From Actinoplanes derwentensis (lineage in GTDB: Bacteria > Actinomycetota > Actinomycetes > Mycobacteriales > Micromonosporaceae), in contig NZ_LT629758.1 in assembly GCF_900104725.1 (NCBI RefSeq), forward strand, positions 3,224,001-3,288,000: 64,000 nt of DNA. Direction: 5' to 3'. Made by a program: the position numbers and the translations under genes. Shown in pieces: positions 26,443-35,384 of the stretch. The notes beneath the pieces are model-generated. The model did not search any database, was not told the origin of the DNA, and was given only the letters and a program-made list of their open reading frames with translations. The number at the start of each line of letters is the position of its first letter. Position 1 is the first letter of the stretch.

Positions 26443-28836
26443 TCAGGGGCCCCACGGCAGGCGGTCGTCGAGCTCGTCCTCCCAGTACCGCTTCAGCACG
26501 ACAGGCACGTCGTCGTGCAGCGCCGCCCGGACGAGCGCCAGCTCGCCGGCGGTCAGCGCCAGGGCGGGGAACGCCCGGCCGAGCGCGGCGGCGAACGCCG
26601 AACCGCGCCGGGCCAACGCCGGCGCGACCGCGACGTAGGCGGCGATGTACGGCGTGACCAGGTCCCGCTGACCCGGCGACCACAGCCCGGCGGCGAGGGC
26701 CCGGAAGCGGCGTACCGAGACGTCCGGGACCTCGGTCATCGCCGCCCAGGCCGCCGCTTTCGCCTCCGCGGTGGGGCGGGCGGCCAGCGCGGTGGCGGTA
26801 CCGAGGTCACCCGCGTCGGTACCGTCGCGCAGCCGTTCGGCTTCGATCTGCGGTGCGGCGAGGCCGCCGAGTTCGGCCAGCCGGTGTACGACGGCCCAGC
26901 GGAGTTCCGGGTCGAGTGCCAGCCCCTGGTCGGTGGCGTCGGCGTCCAGCCACCGCCGCAGCAGCCCCTGGTCGCTCGTGGTCCGGGCGAGTCCACGGGC
27001 CAGCACGACCGCACGCTGCTCGTCCGGCTCGTCCTCGGCCGTACACGCCGCGGCGATCACCTCCAGCGCGGCGGTTGTCTCCGCGGGCGGCAGCACGCGG
27101 CGTACGAGGTGGTTCAAAGTCCGGTCGAGGGCGGCGGACACCAGCGTGGGCGAGGGCTCGCGCGGTAGTTGCAGCGCCAGCAGTAGCAGGTGGGCGGCCG
27201 GCGTCGCCCCGTCGAGCAGCACGTCCCACAGCACCGCCCGTACCAACGGGTCGGCCAGTGCGCTCAGCTCGCGCGCGAGGGTGTCGTGGGAGAACGGGTC
27301 GAGTTCGACGCGGGCGAAGGTATCGCCGTGCGCGTTGGGTACGACGACCAGCCCGGCCCACTGCGGTAGTTCGACGGGCTCGTCCGCGAGGTCGACCAGC
27401 TGGGAGCCGGCCGGTTCCAGCGACGGGGAGTAGGCGGTGACGGTGAACCGGTGTGGCCGCACCCCGGTCCGGGTCAGCACCGGCACGTCACCGTGGCGGG
27501 TGACCCTGATCGTGTCGTGTCCCGTCTGCCGCAGCCACACCTGAGCCCAGCCGCGCACGTCACGCGGGGAGGCCGCGTCGAGTGCCGACAGCAGGTCCTC
27601 GAGGGTGGCGTTGGCGAACCGGTGCCGGCTGAGGTGCGCGTTCACCCCGGCCAGGAAGTCGGTCTCGCCCAGCCAGGTCACCAGTTGCCGCAGGACGGCG
27701 TTCCCCTTGCCGTAGGAGATGGCGTCGAAGATCGTCATGCCGGTGGCGACGTCGGGCACGTCCTCGGTGGCCGGGGCGACCGGATGCGTGGACCGGCGCC
27801 GGTCGGCGAGGTAGGCGCCGGGTTTGTGAGCCGCCTCGAACGACACGCGGGTACCGGGGTAACCGGCGACCGTCTCGGCCACTTCGTAACCCATGTAGTC
27901 GGCGAAGGACTCGTTGAGCCACGCGTCCTCCCACCACACCGGCGACACCAGGTCGGCGAACCACATGTGCGACATCTCGTGCGCGATCACCATCGCGCGA
28001 TACCGCCGGTCGTCGTCGGTGACCCGATCGCGCGGCAACATGGACTCGTTGAAGGTGACGCAGCCCGGGCACTCCATCGCGCCCCAGTTGAGGTCGGGAA
28101 CGAAGACCTGGTCGTAGGAGTCGAACGGGAACGGCTCGGTGAAGATCTCGCCGTAGTGGTCGAAGCAGACCTCGGTCACGCGCCGCAGTTCGGCGACGTC
28201 ACGGTCCAGGGCGGCGGCCAGCGAACGCCGGGTGTGCCAGCCCATCGGCAGGCCGCGGTACTCCCATCGCACCGAGTGGTACGGACCCGCCACGACGACG
28301 AACTGGTCGCAGGGGATCGGCGGGGTGGCGGCGAACCCGAACCGTCCCCCACCCGCCGCGGTGAGCCGCCCGTTCGACAACACCGTCCACGCCGGGTCCG
28401 CGGTCACGGTCAGCGTGATCGGCCCCTTGAGGTCGAGCTGGTCGAAGCAGGCGAACAGACGCTGGGTGATGTCCAGGCCGAGATATCCACCGACGTAACG
28501 TTCCCCGTCGACCGGGTCGACGAAGGAGTGCAGCCCCTCACCGTCGGTGACGTACTGCAGCCGCGCGTCCACGACCACCTCGTGCACGCCCGGTTTCAGG
28601 TCGTCGAGCACGATCCGGCGGCCGTCGTACACCGGCGTGACGGGCGATCCGTCGAGCGTGACCTGCAGAGACTCGGCCCGGTACAGCTCCAGGAACGTGT
28701 CGCCGCCCTCGGTGTGGAACCGCACCACGACCCGGCTCCGGAAGTCGTCGCGGCCGGTGACGTCGAGCGCGAGGTCGTAGGAGACGTCCGAGAGCATGGC
28801 AGCCCGGGCACGGGCCTCGTCCAAGGTCAGCGACAT
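26443..28836 (-). CDS. pepN: Aminopeptidase N (M1 metallopeptidase)
   Basis: 797-residue cytoplasmic zinc exopeptidase. Zinc motif HEMSH (286-290) with E287 catalytic and E309 (LNES) as third ligand; the exopeptidase motif, usually GxMEN, reads GAMEC (252-256). The N-terminal saddle domain and C-terminal helical ERAP1-like domain are both present. Start ARAAMLSDVSYDLALDV is typical for actinobacterial PepN. TAGGCT ends 6 nt before ATG 28836, so a leaderless mRNA is plausible. Confidence 0.93.
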   Translation of the reverse strand: MSLTLDEARARAAMLSDVSYDLALDVTGRDDFRSRVVVRFHTEGGDTFLELYRAESLQVTLDGSPVTPVYDGRRIVLDDLKPGVHEVVVDARLQYVTDGEGLHSFVDPVDGERYVGGYLGLDITQRLFACFDQLDLKGPITLTVTADPAWTVLSNGRLTAAGGGRFGFAATPPIPCDQFVVVAGPYHSVRWEYRGLPMGWHTRRSLAAALDRDVAELRRVTEVCFDHYGEIFTEPFPFDSYDQVFVPDLNWGAMECPGCVTFNESMLPRDRVTDDDRRYRAMVIAHEMSHMWFADLVSPVWWEDAWLNESFADYMGYEVAETVAGYPGTRVSFEAAHKPGAYLADRRRSTHPVAPATEDVPDVATGMTIFDAISYGKGNAVLRQLVTWLGETDFLAGVNAHLSRHRFANATLEDLLSALDAASPRDVRGWAQVWLRQTGHDTIRVTRHGDVPVLTRTGVRPHRFTVTAYSPSLEPAGSQLVDLADEPVELPQWAGLVVVPNAHGDTFARVELDPFSHDTLARELSALADPLVRAVLWDVLLDGATPAAHLLLLALQLPREPSPTLVSAALDRTLNHLVRRVLPPAETTAALEVIAAACTAEDEPDEQRAVVLARGLARTTSDQGLLRRWLDADATDQGLALDPELRWAVVHRLAELGGLAAPQIEAERLRDGTDAGDLGTATALAARPTAEAKAAAWAAMTEVPDVSVRRFRALAAGLWSPGQRDLVTPYIAAYVAVAPALARRGSAFAAALGRAFPALALTAGELALVRAALHDDVPVVLKRYWEDELDDRLPWGP

Positions 28837-28926
28837 CCGGTCAGCCTATGCGCAGCGGTTGGCGGCGAGGATCACAGCTCGGGCCGGACCGGAAATACCC
28901 GGCGGTTCGGGTGGGTTGCGGCGCGT

Positions 28927-30012
28927 ATGAGGACGGCGACGGTGGTGGTCGTGGGTGGCGGGCAGTCGGGACTCTCGGCCGGCTACCACCTGCGGCGGCG
29001 TGGGTTCGGCAGTGCGCTTCAAAACCCTTCCGGCGGGCGTACGTTCGTCGTGCTCGACGCCGCGGCCGGAGCCGGTGGGGCGTGGCGTGACCGGTGGGAG
29101 TCGCTGCGGATGGCGACCGTGAACGGCATCTTCGACCTGCCGGGTTTCCCGAAACCACCGATCGATCCGGGCGAACCGAGCCGGACCGCCGTACCCCGCT
29201 ATTTCGCCTCGTTCGAGGCGCAGGCCGATCTGCCGATCGTGCGGCCGGTGCGGGTCGGCTCGGTGCGGCCGGGACCGGACGGTGGGCTGATCGTGGAGAC
29301 CGACCGGGGTCCGTGGGCCGCCGAGGCGATCATCAACGCCACCGGGACCTGGGACAACCCGGTCCGGCCCTGGTACCCGGGGGTGGAGACGTTCACCGGG
29401 ACGCAACTGCACACCCGGGAGTACGTGTCGGCCGACCGGTTCGCCGGCCGGCGGGTGGCCGTCGTCGGCGGTGGGATCTCCGCGGTCCAGTTGATCGAGG
29501 AGATCTCACGGGTGGCGAAGACGTTCTGGTACACCAGGCGTGAGCCGGTCTTCCGGGACGCCTTCGAACCGGAAGTGGCCGGCCGGGACACCATCACGAA
29601 GGTGACCGCGGACGTCGAAGCCGGTCGCCCGACCGGCAGTGTGGTCTCCTACACCGGGCTGATCTGGACGCCGTACGCGCTGGCCGCCCGGCAGCGCGGC
29701 GCCCTGGACCGCCGGCCGGTGTTCACCGCGATCGAGCCGTACGGGGTGCGGGAGGCGGACGGTTCGTTCACCTCGGTCGACGCCATCCTGTGGGCGACCG
29801 GTTTCAAGGCGGCCCTGTCCCACCTGGACCCGCTGCACCTGCGTAACGACCAGGGCGGCATCCGCCTGATCGGCACCCGGGCCGCCGCCGACCCTCGCGT
29901 GCACCTGATCGGTTTCGGTCCGTCTCAGTCGACGGTGGGCGCCAACCGGGCCGGTCGCGAGGCCGTCAACGCACTGGTCAAGCACCTCGACCAATCGATG
30001 CTGATGAAATAG
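28927..30012 (+). CDS. FAD-dependent monooxygenase-like oxidoreductase
   Basis: 361 residues. The FAD dinucleotide motif is VVVGGGQSGLSAGYHL near the start; the NADPH motif VAVVGGGISAVQ lies near residue 180; the ATGF motif (ILWATGFKAAL) closes the fold. This is the flavin-containing monooxygenase/CzcO-like family. An insert of about 11 residues (GSALQNPSGGR) sits between the first helix and the strand TFVVLDA where relatives have a short turn. ATG 28927 is chosen because the sequence upstream is the antisense of pepN. Divergent from pepN. Substrate unknown. Confidence 0.87.
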   Translation: MRTATVVVVGGGQSGLSAGYHLRRRGFGSALQNPSGGRTFVVLDAAAGAGGAWRDRWESLRMATVNGIFDLPGFPKPPIDPGEPSRTAVPRYFASFEAQADLPIVRPVRVGSVRPGPDGGLIVETDRGPWAAEAIINATGTWDNPVRPWYPGVETFTGTQLHTREYVSADRFAGRRVAVVGGGISAVQLIEEISRVAKTFWYTRREPVFRDAFEPEVAGRDTITKVTADVEAGRPTGSVVSYTGLIWTPYALAARQRGALDRRPVFTAIEPYGVREADGSFTSVDAILWATGFKAALSHLDPLHLRNDQGGIRLIGTRAAADPRVHLIGFGPSQSTVGANRAGREAVNALVKHLDQSMLMK

Positions 30013-30045
30013 GGTCGGATTCCCCCGAATCCCCCGAGGTGCTCC

Positions 30046-31404
30046 ATGAAACGATTCATCCCCGCCGCGCTGGCACTCGCGCTCGTCGCCACCGTGCTGC
30101 CCGGCCAGCCCGCGACCGCCGCCGCGCCGACCGTCACCGCCACGTCCACCACCGTCCTGACCACCAGCGGACGGACCGCCCTCACCTACACCGGCTACAT
30201 GAACGGCGAGTCGTTCCAGCAGGACGGCATCGTCACCTACAGCGGCTGGCAGTACGCCGCCTTCTGGGACCAGAGCGGCTACGTGAACCTGTCCCGCCGC
30301 CAGGTGCCGTCCGGGGCCTGGTCGAACCTGCGGCTGACCGACTACGTCACCGCTTCGACGGACTCGCACAACACCATCAGCATCGGCATCGCCCCGTCCG
30401 ACGGCACCATCCACCTGGCGTTCGACACGCACTCGTCGCAGTTGCGCTACCGCCGGTCGGTCGCCGGTCTCGCCACCGCGCCGACCTGGTCGACAAGCGG
30501 TTTCGGGGCGGTGCAGACGAAACTGACGAGCACCGCGATGGACGTCGTCACCTACCCGCAGTTCTTCGCCCACCCGGACGGCACCCTCCAGCTCGCCATC
30601 CGCACCGGTTACAGCGGCACCGGCGACGAGGTGCTGTACGAGTACACACCCGGCACCTGGACGTCTGTCGGCGAGTTCATCGACGGCACCACCGCCGGGA
30701 ACAACGCCTACCTGTTCGGCATCGAGTACGACAACTACGACCCGGCCACGCCGTTACTGCACGTCACGTGGACGGTGCGGGAGACCTCGAACGCCAGCAC
30801 CAACCACGACCTCTACTACGCGTACAGCAAGGACAAGGGCCGCACCTGGCGCAACAGTGCCGGAACCGTGGTCGCCACCTCCGGCAGCAGTCCCCTCGCG
30901 GCGAACGCGAGCACTCTGAAGGTGTGGGGCATCGGCCAGAACCGTGGCCTGATCAACCAGGAATCCCAGGTCGTCGACGCGGCAGGCATCGTGCACGTGC
31001 TCGCCTCCCACCTGCCCGCGTCGGCCGCCGACAACAGCGACTTCACCGCCGCCCGTGAGACGGCAGTCCTCGTGCACTACTGGCGGGACAAGGCGAGCAA
31101 GGTCTGGCACCAGGACTACACGCCGTTCCTGGAGCGCTCGGCCCGCGGCGACATCGCCGTCGACAGCGGTGACAACCTGTATGTGGTCAGCGGTGACTCC
31201 AGCACCCGCAAGCTGCACATCCAGACCGCGTCGAAGGCGTCCGGCTGGACCGATTGGACCATCCGCTACACCTCGGCGGCGATCTACTACTCCGACCCGC
31301 TGATCGATCACCAGCGTCTCAAGTCGCTCGGCACGCTGAGCTTCTTCGCGCCCCGGTACGGCGGCAGTCAGATCGACGTGCAGGACTGGAAGGTGAGCGC
31401 CTGA
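30046..31404 (+). CDS. Secreted BNR-4 beta-propeller protein (possible polysaccharide lyase)
   Basis: 452 residues. Sec signal ending PATA. The propeller shows repeats such as DSHNTISIGIAPSDGTIHLAFDTHSSQLRYRR and GRTWRNSAG, matching the BNR-4 domain family. That fold is shared by PL24/PL25 ulvan lyases and related uronate lyases, whose catalysis uses His, Tyr and Arg in the blades, so a lyase role is possible but not shown. ATG 30046 follows GAGGTGC. It lies 33 bp after the flavoprotein, with a 6-bp inverted repeat GGATTC/GAATCC (30017-30032) in the gap. Confidence 0.8.
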   Translation: MKRFIPAALALALVATVLPGQPATAAAPTVTATSTTVLTTSGRTALTYTGYMNGESFQQDGIVTYSGWQYAAFWDQSGYVNLSRRQVPSGAWSNLRLTDYVTASTDSHNTISIGIAPSDGTIHLAFDTHSSQLRYRRSVAGLATAPTWSTSGFGAVQTKLTSTAMDVVTYPQFFAHPDGTLQLAIRTGYSGTGDEVLYEYTPGTWTSVGEFIDGTTAGNNAYLFGIEYDNYDPATPLLHVTWTVRETSNASTNHDLYYAYSKDKGRTWRNSAGTVVATSGSSPLAANASTLKVWGIGQNRGLINQESQVVDAAGIVHVLASHLPASAADNSDFTAARETAVLVHYWRDKASKVWHQDYTPFLERSARGDIAVDSGDNLYVVSGDSSTRKLHIQTASKASGWTDWTIRYTSAAIYYSDPLIDHQRLKSLGTLSFFAPRYGGSQIDVQDWKVSA

Positions 31405-31468
31405 CCGCGACTGCCGCCGGGTTCGTGCAAAACTCCTGGTTGCCGTCGTACCGCCGAAAGGACACTTC

Positions 31469-32188
31469 ATGCTCTCTCGCCTCGTGGAACTGGACTGGGT
31501 AGCCACCCGGATCGGCGACATCAGCCTGCGCCGCCGGATGGAACCCACCACCGAGACCGAGGTGTACGAGGTCAAGCTCGGCGACGAGTACCTGATGTCC
31601 AGCCTGTTCACGGTCGCCGAGGAAGAGCTGTCCCGGCTCACGCTGGCGGCCCTGTCGTACCAGCCGCTGGATGTCGTGGTGGGTGGTCTGGGTCTGGGTT
31701 ACACCGCCCGGACCGCCCTCACCGACGACCGGGTCCGGTCCCTGATCGTGGTCGAGGCGCTCGCCCCGGTGATCGGCTGGCACCGTCGTGAGCTGCTGCC
31801 GCACGCCGCCGCGCTCACCACCGACCCGCGCACCACCCTGTTGGAGGGCGACTTCTTCGCCCTGGTCCGCGACGGTTCGGGTTTCGACCCGGCCGTCGGG
31901 GGCCGCCGTTTCGACGCGATCCTGCTCGACGTCGACCACTCCCCCGTGAACGTCCTGAACCCCGCCCACGCCGACCTCTACACCGCCGACGGGCTGCGCC
32001 GCCTGGCGAACCTGCTGCACCCGGGCGGCGCTTTCGGCCTGTGGTCCGACGACGCCCCCGACGACACCTTCCTGACCTTGCTGAACGAGGTCTTCGCCAC
32101 CGCGACCGCCGAGGTGGTGACCTTTCCCAACCCGCTGACCAGGGGAACGTCCGCCAACACCGTCTACGTCGCCACCACCGCCGCCTAG
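31469..32188 (+). CDS. Spermidine synthase-like SAM-dependent protein
   Basis: 239 residues with the spermidine-synthase Rossmann fold: VVVGGLGLGYTARTAL as the nucleotide loop, LIVVEAL for the acidic residue at the end of beta 2, and RFDAILLDVDHSP for the active-site strand. The N-terminal region lacks the usual tetramerisation strands, so methyl transfer rather than aminopropyl transfer is possible. GAAAGGA precedes ATG 31469. Its stop overlaps the convergent DUF885 gene by 4 bp. Confidence 0.8.
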   Translation: MLSRLVELDWVATRIGDISLRRRMEPTTETEVYEVKLGDEYLMSSLFTVAEEELSRLTLAALSYQPLDVVVGGLGLGYTARTALTDDRVRSLIVVEALAPVIGWHRRELLPHAAALTTDPRTTLLEGDFFALVRDGSGFDPAVGGRRFDAILLDVDHSPVNVLNPAHADLYTADGLRRLANLLHPGGAFGLWSDDAPDDTFLTLLNEVFATATAEVVTFPNPLTRGTSANTVYVATTAA

Positions 32189-33726
32189 CGGGCCGAGGTT
32201 ACCCAGCGGTCGATGATCGTGGACAGCACGGGCATGGGGACGGCGCCGGCTCCGAGGACCTGGTCGTGGAAAGCGGCCGGACGGTAGCGGCTGCCCAGGG
32301 CGGTGCGGGCGGTCTCACGCAGGCGCAGGATCTCGCGGGCGCCGACGCTGTACGCGAGGGCCTGACCGGGCCAGGCGATGTAACGGTCGGCCTCCTGTCG
32401 TACGTCGCGCTCGGAGAGCACGGTGCTGTCCCGCAGGAAGTCACCGGCTTGTTGCCGGGACCAGCCGAAAGCGTGCAGGCCGGTGTCGGTGACCAGACGC
32501 GCGGCGCGCAGGGCGGCCATGCTGACCCGGCCGAGGCGGGCCAGCGGCGACGAGTACAGGCCGAGGTCGTCGGCGAGTTGTTCGGCGTAGAGGGCCCAGC
32601 CTTCGACGTAGGCACCGAGCCGGGTGTCGACGTACCGCCGGAAGTCCGGTAGTGATTCCCGTCCTTGCGCGGCGACCGCCTGAAAGTGGTGGCCGGGCAC
32701 CGCCTCGTGGTAGGTGAGCGCCTCCAGGGCGAACCGGCTGCGCTGTTCCGGCTCGGCGGTCAGGATGAACACCGTTCCGGGCTGACTGCCGTCGACGGCC
32801 GGCGGGCGGTAGTAGCCGGCCGGTGCCGAGTCCGCGTCCTCGGGCGGCACCGCTTCGACGTGGCAGGGAGCGTCGGCGGCGAGAGCGGTGATCTCGGGGG
32901 TGAGTGCCTCGGCCCGTTTCAGGGCGCCGGCGACCGTCTGCAGGATCTCGTCGGCGCTGGCGCACCGCAGTGCCGGGTCGTCACGCAGGCGGGCCCGGAC
33001 GGCGGCCGGTTCGCTGCTGCCGAAGGCTTCCCGGCCGAGTGACGACCACTGCGTCTCCAGGTCGGCGAGTAGTTCCAGGCCCAGGTCGTGGACTTCGCGC
33101 GGGGTCATCGGCAGGGTGGTGTGCGCGGCGACGGCGGCCCGGTAGCCGGCTTCTCCGCCGCGCACCTCGGAGATGCCGACGTGCTCGTCGTCGCGGGCGA
33201 CCTCGGAAAGTTCACCGGTGTAGCAGTCGGCCAGGCTGCGCATCGCGGCCCGCACGTCGGCCGGGCCGGGCCGCAGCAGGTAGCCCTCCAGCTGGGCGGC
33301 GGCCTGCGCCAGGCCCGCGCGGGTGCTCGGACGGCCTCGTGCCGAGGCGTCGCGGTAGCGGTCGGCCAGGCCGTCGAAGAAGGCGGCGGCACCGGGAAGC
33401 CGCTGTTCACCGCCGGCCGTGAAGTACGACGACTGTGGTGACACGATGACCATCGCCGACGCGTTGGCCTCCCACAGGCAGTGTTCGGCCTCGTCGGCGG
33501 CGGTGTCGGCCATCCACCGCAGCACGGCCCGGTCGATGTCGTCACCGCTCGCGGAAGCGGCCGACCGGGCCGTCGCACGGAAGTGGCGTGCGGCGTCCCG
33601 GTCGGCCGAGGGGTGCGGGTCGGGCAGCAGCGCGTCGTAGGCGGTGAGGCCGACGAGGCTGGCGCCCAGCGGATCGTGACGGTTCAGGCGTTCGAAGAAT
33701 TCAACACCGAGTTCGCGTACGTTCAC
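32185..33726 (-). CDS. DUF885 family protein (HEAVPGHH metallopeptidase-like)
   Basis: 513-residue soluble protein. The HExxH-like motif HEAVPGHHFQ and the downstream EGWALYAEQLADDLG are the two conserved elements of DUF885, a family with a zinc-peptidase architecture related to carboxypeptidase Taq. The rest is mainly helical. GTG 33726 lies 12 bp past the sigma-factor gene stop, so it can be co-transcribed with it. The substrate is unknown. Confidence 0.87.
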   Translation of the reverse strand: MNVRELGVEFFERLNRHDPLGASLVGLTAYDALLPDPHPSADRDAARHFRATARSAASASGDDIDRAVLRWMADTAADEAEHCLWEANASAMVIVSPQSSYFTAGGEQRLPGAAAFFDGLADRYRDASARGRPSTRAGLAQAAAQLEGYLLRPGPADVRAAMRSLADCYTGELSEVARDDEHVGISEVRGGEAGYRAAVAAHTTLPMTPREVHDLGLELLADLETQWSSLGREAFGSSEPAAVRARLRDDPALRCASADEILQTVAGALKRAEALTPEITALAADAPCHVEAVPPEDADSAPAGYYRPPAVDGSQPGTVFILTAEPEQRSRFALEALTYHEAVPGHHFQAVAAQGRESLPDFRRYVDTRLGAYVEGWALYAEQLADDLGLYSSPLARLGRVSMAALRAARLVTDTGLHAFGWSRQQAGDFLRDSTVLSERDVRQEADRYIAWPGQALAYSVGAREILRLRETARTALGSRYRPAAFHDQVLGAGAVPMPVLSTIIDRWVTSAR

Positions 33727-33738
33727 CGCGACATGATG

Positions 33739-34533
33739 TCAGACCATGGCACCGTCGAGCTGGGTACGCAGCTTGGCGAGCGCCTTGGCCAGCAGTCGCG
33801 ACACGTGCATCTGGGAGATCCCGATCTGGTCGGCGATCTGGCTCTGGGTCAGGTTGCCGTAGAAGCGCAGGCTGACGATCTTCTGCTCGCGCTCGTCCAG
33901 GGTGGCCAGCGCGGGGCCGATGGCGATGCGCAGTTCGGCCAGCTCGAAGCCGGTGTCCTCACCGCCGAGGGTCTCGCCGAGTTCGGTGCCGCCTTCGGTG
34001 ACCGGGGTGGCGAGGCTCGTCGAGTTGTAGGCCCGCGCGCCTTCGAGGCCTTCCAGGACCTCGTCCTCGCTGATGTTCAGGTAGTCGGCGATGTCGGTGA
34101 CGGTCGGCGAACGGCCGAGGGTGTGGCTGAGCGTGCTGTTGGCGCCGGTGATCGCGAGGCGCAGCTCCTGCAGGCGGCGCGGCACCCGCACCGACCAGGT
34201 CTTGTCCCGGAAGTGGCGCTTGAGCTCGCCGACGATCGTCGGGATCGCGAACCCGGCGAAGTCGACACCGCGGTCGGCCTCGAACCGGTCGACCGCCTTG
34301 ATCAGGCCGAGGAGGGCGACCTGGTGGAGGTCGTCGCGGGGCTCACCGCGGTTGGCGTAGCGGTTGGCGAGGTGCCGGGCGAGCGGCATCCACGCTTCGA
34401 TGGCCTGGTCCCGCAGCCGGGGCCGGGAGGGGTGGCCGGCCGGGAGGGCCGCCATCGTGTTGATCAGCTCGCTGGCCGGCTCGGCGCTGGTGGCGGACTC
34501 GCGTCGAACAGCGGTGTCGGTCATGACGGTCAT
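33739..34533 (-). CDS. SigF/SigB-type RNA polymerase sigma factor
   Basis: 264 residues, group 3 sigma factor. Region 2: DDLHQVALLGLIKAVDRFEADRGVDFAGFAIPTIVGELKRHFRD, the -10 recognising helix; region 3: RRLQELRLAITGANSTLSHTLGRSPTVTDIADYL; region 4: LTQSQIADQIGISQMHVSRLLAKALAKLR. This is the SigB/SigF/SigG family used for stress and development in actinomycetes and held by RsbW-type anti-sigma factors. ATG 34533 is preceded by GGGAG. STAS and anti-sigma genes elsewhere in this window (15.8, 47.8, 48.3 kb) are candidate partners but are not linked. Confidence 0.92.
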   Translation of the reverse strand: MTVMTDTAVRRESATSAEPASELINTMAALPAGHPSRPRLRDQAIEAWMPLARHLANRYANRGEPRDDLHQVALLGLIKAVDRFEADRGVDFAGFAIPTIVGELKRHFRDKTWSVRVPRRLQELRLAITGANSTLSHTLGRSPTVTDIADYLNISEDEVLEGLEGARAYNSTSLATPVTEGGTELGETLGGEDTGFELAELRIAIGPALATLDEREQKIVSLRFYGNLTQSQIADQIGISQMHVSRLLAKALAKLRTQLDGAMV

Positions 34534-34648
34534 GCGTGTGCTCCCTATGGCAAACCGGGCCGGGCTGGGCTGGAACGCACCCCCGTTTCCCACCCCGATC
34601 AGGGCCTAAACACATTTGCCCAAGAGCAATCACCTCTTTCTGGATCTG

Positions 34649-35266
34649 TCAGCCGATCCGGTGACGCAGCCAGTCGCCGAGCGCCTCCAGGGCGGGCATC
34701 GCGATACCGTGTCCGACCGGGTCACGGCGAGTGGTGGCGACCGCTGCGGACTCGTCGCGGACGTAGGTCCAGGTGCGGTCGAGCAGTTCGCGCGGGATGA
34801 CGGTGTCGTGGTCGCCCTGGGCGACGAAGACCGGGACACCGGCGAGCCGGTCCGAGGTGGTGGGCACGCCGGCGTCGAACGGCAGGGTGCCGTAGAGGAC
34901 GGCGGCTCCGGCCCAGCGCTGCGGGTCGTCGAGCAGCAGCCCGCCGGCGAACGCTGCTCCCCCGCTGAAGCCGATCAGCACGACCGGCCGCCCGTCGGGG
35001 GCCGCGGTGTCGAGCCAGCGGCGGAACCAATCGAGGTTCGCGCGCAGCGACTCGGGCACCGGGCGGCCGATGCCCCGGTTGGCGAACCAGGCGTAGCCGC
35101 CGCCCTCGGCGATCGGGGCGCGCACCGCCGCATAGGCCAGGCCCTCCGGCAGGTGCCCGGCGAGATCGAGGATCTCCTGCTCATGGGACCCGCGCCCGTG
35201 CAGCAGGACGACAAGCGGCGCCTGCGGGTCGGTGGATCCGGCGGTGGCCACGACGGGGTTGGTCAT
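34649..35266 (-). CDS. Alpha/beta hydrolase (carboxylesterase/phospholipase type)
   Basis: 205-residue small serine hydrolase of the PF02230 group. Oxyanion motif LLHGRGSHEQE; nucleophile IGFSGGAAFAGGLL; acid in VAQGDHDTVI; histidine in DPVGHGIAM. Soluble, acting on short acyl esters or lysolipids. A clear promoter puts its ATG 6 nt after the -10 box, so it is probably leaderless. Divergent from the siderophore operon. Confidence 0.88.
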   Translation of the reverse strand: MTNPVVATAGSTDPQAPLVVLLHGRGSHEQEILDLAGHLPEGLAYAAVRAPIAEGGGYAWFANRGIGRPVPESLRANLDWFRRWLDTAAPDGRPVVLIGFSGGAAFAGGLLLDDPQRWAGAAVLYGTLPFDAGVPTTSDRLAGVPVFVAQGDHDTVIPRELLDRTWTYVRDESAAVATTRRDPVGHGIAMPALEALGDWLRHRIG

Positions 35267-35272
35267 GGTCGA

Positions 35273-35301
35273 ACAGTATGCCGAAATAGTTGAAGCGTCA
35301 A
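35273..35301 (-). promoter_or_regulatory. Promoter of esterase gene (leaderless) with overlapping inverted repeat
   Basis: Minus strand: TTGACG (35301-35296), 17 bp, TACTGT (35278-35273), then 6 nt to ATG 35266. The boxes are identical to those of the padR promoter. An inverted repeat GTTGA-AGCG-TCAAC (35289-35302) covers the -35 box and may bind a regulator. Confidence 0.6.
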
Positions 35302-35341
35302 CCTTTTCCGGGGCCGCCCACAGTTGTCGATCATGAAGCTG

Positions 35342-35360
35342 TTAGGTTAGGCAAGCCTTA
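35342..35360 (+). promoter_or_regulatory. DmdR/IdeR iron box
   Basis: TTAGGTTAGGCAAGCCTTA fits the 19-bp actinobacterial iron box (TTAGGTTAGGCTAACCTAA-like) and lies 24 bp before the first gene of a siderophore transport operon. Iron-loaded DmdR/IdeR should repress the operon. Confidence 0.85.
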
Positions 35361-35384
35361 TCGGTCAAGTTTGGAGTTCACAGC

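Noticed and set aside
27451..28926. Upstream extension of the flavoprotein frame across most of pepN
   Set aside because: It is the complement of the pepN coding sequence; the FAD motif begins right after ATG 28927.
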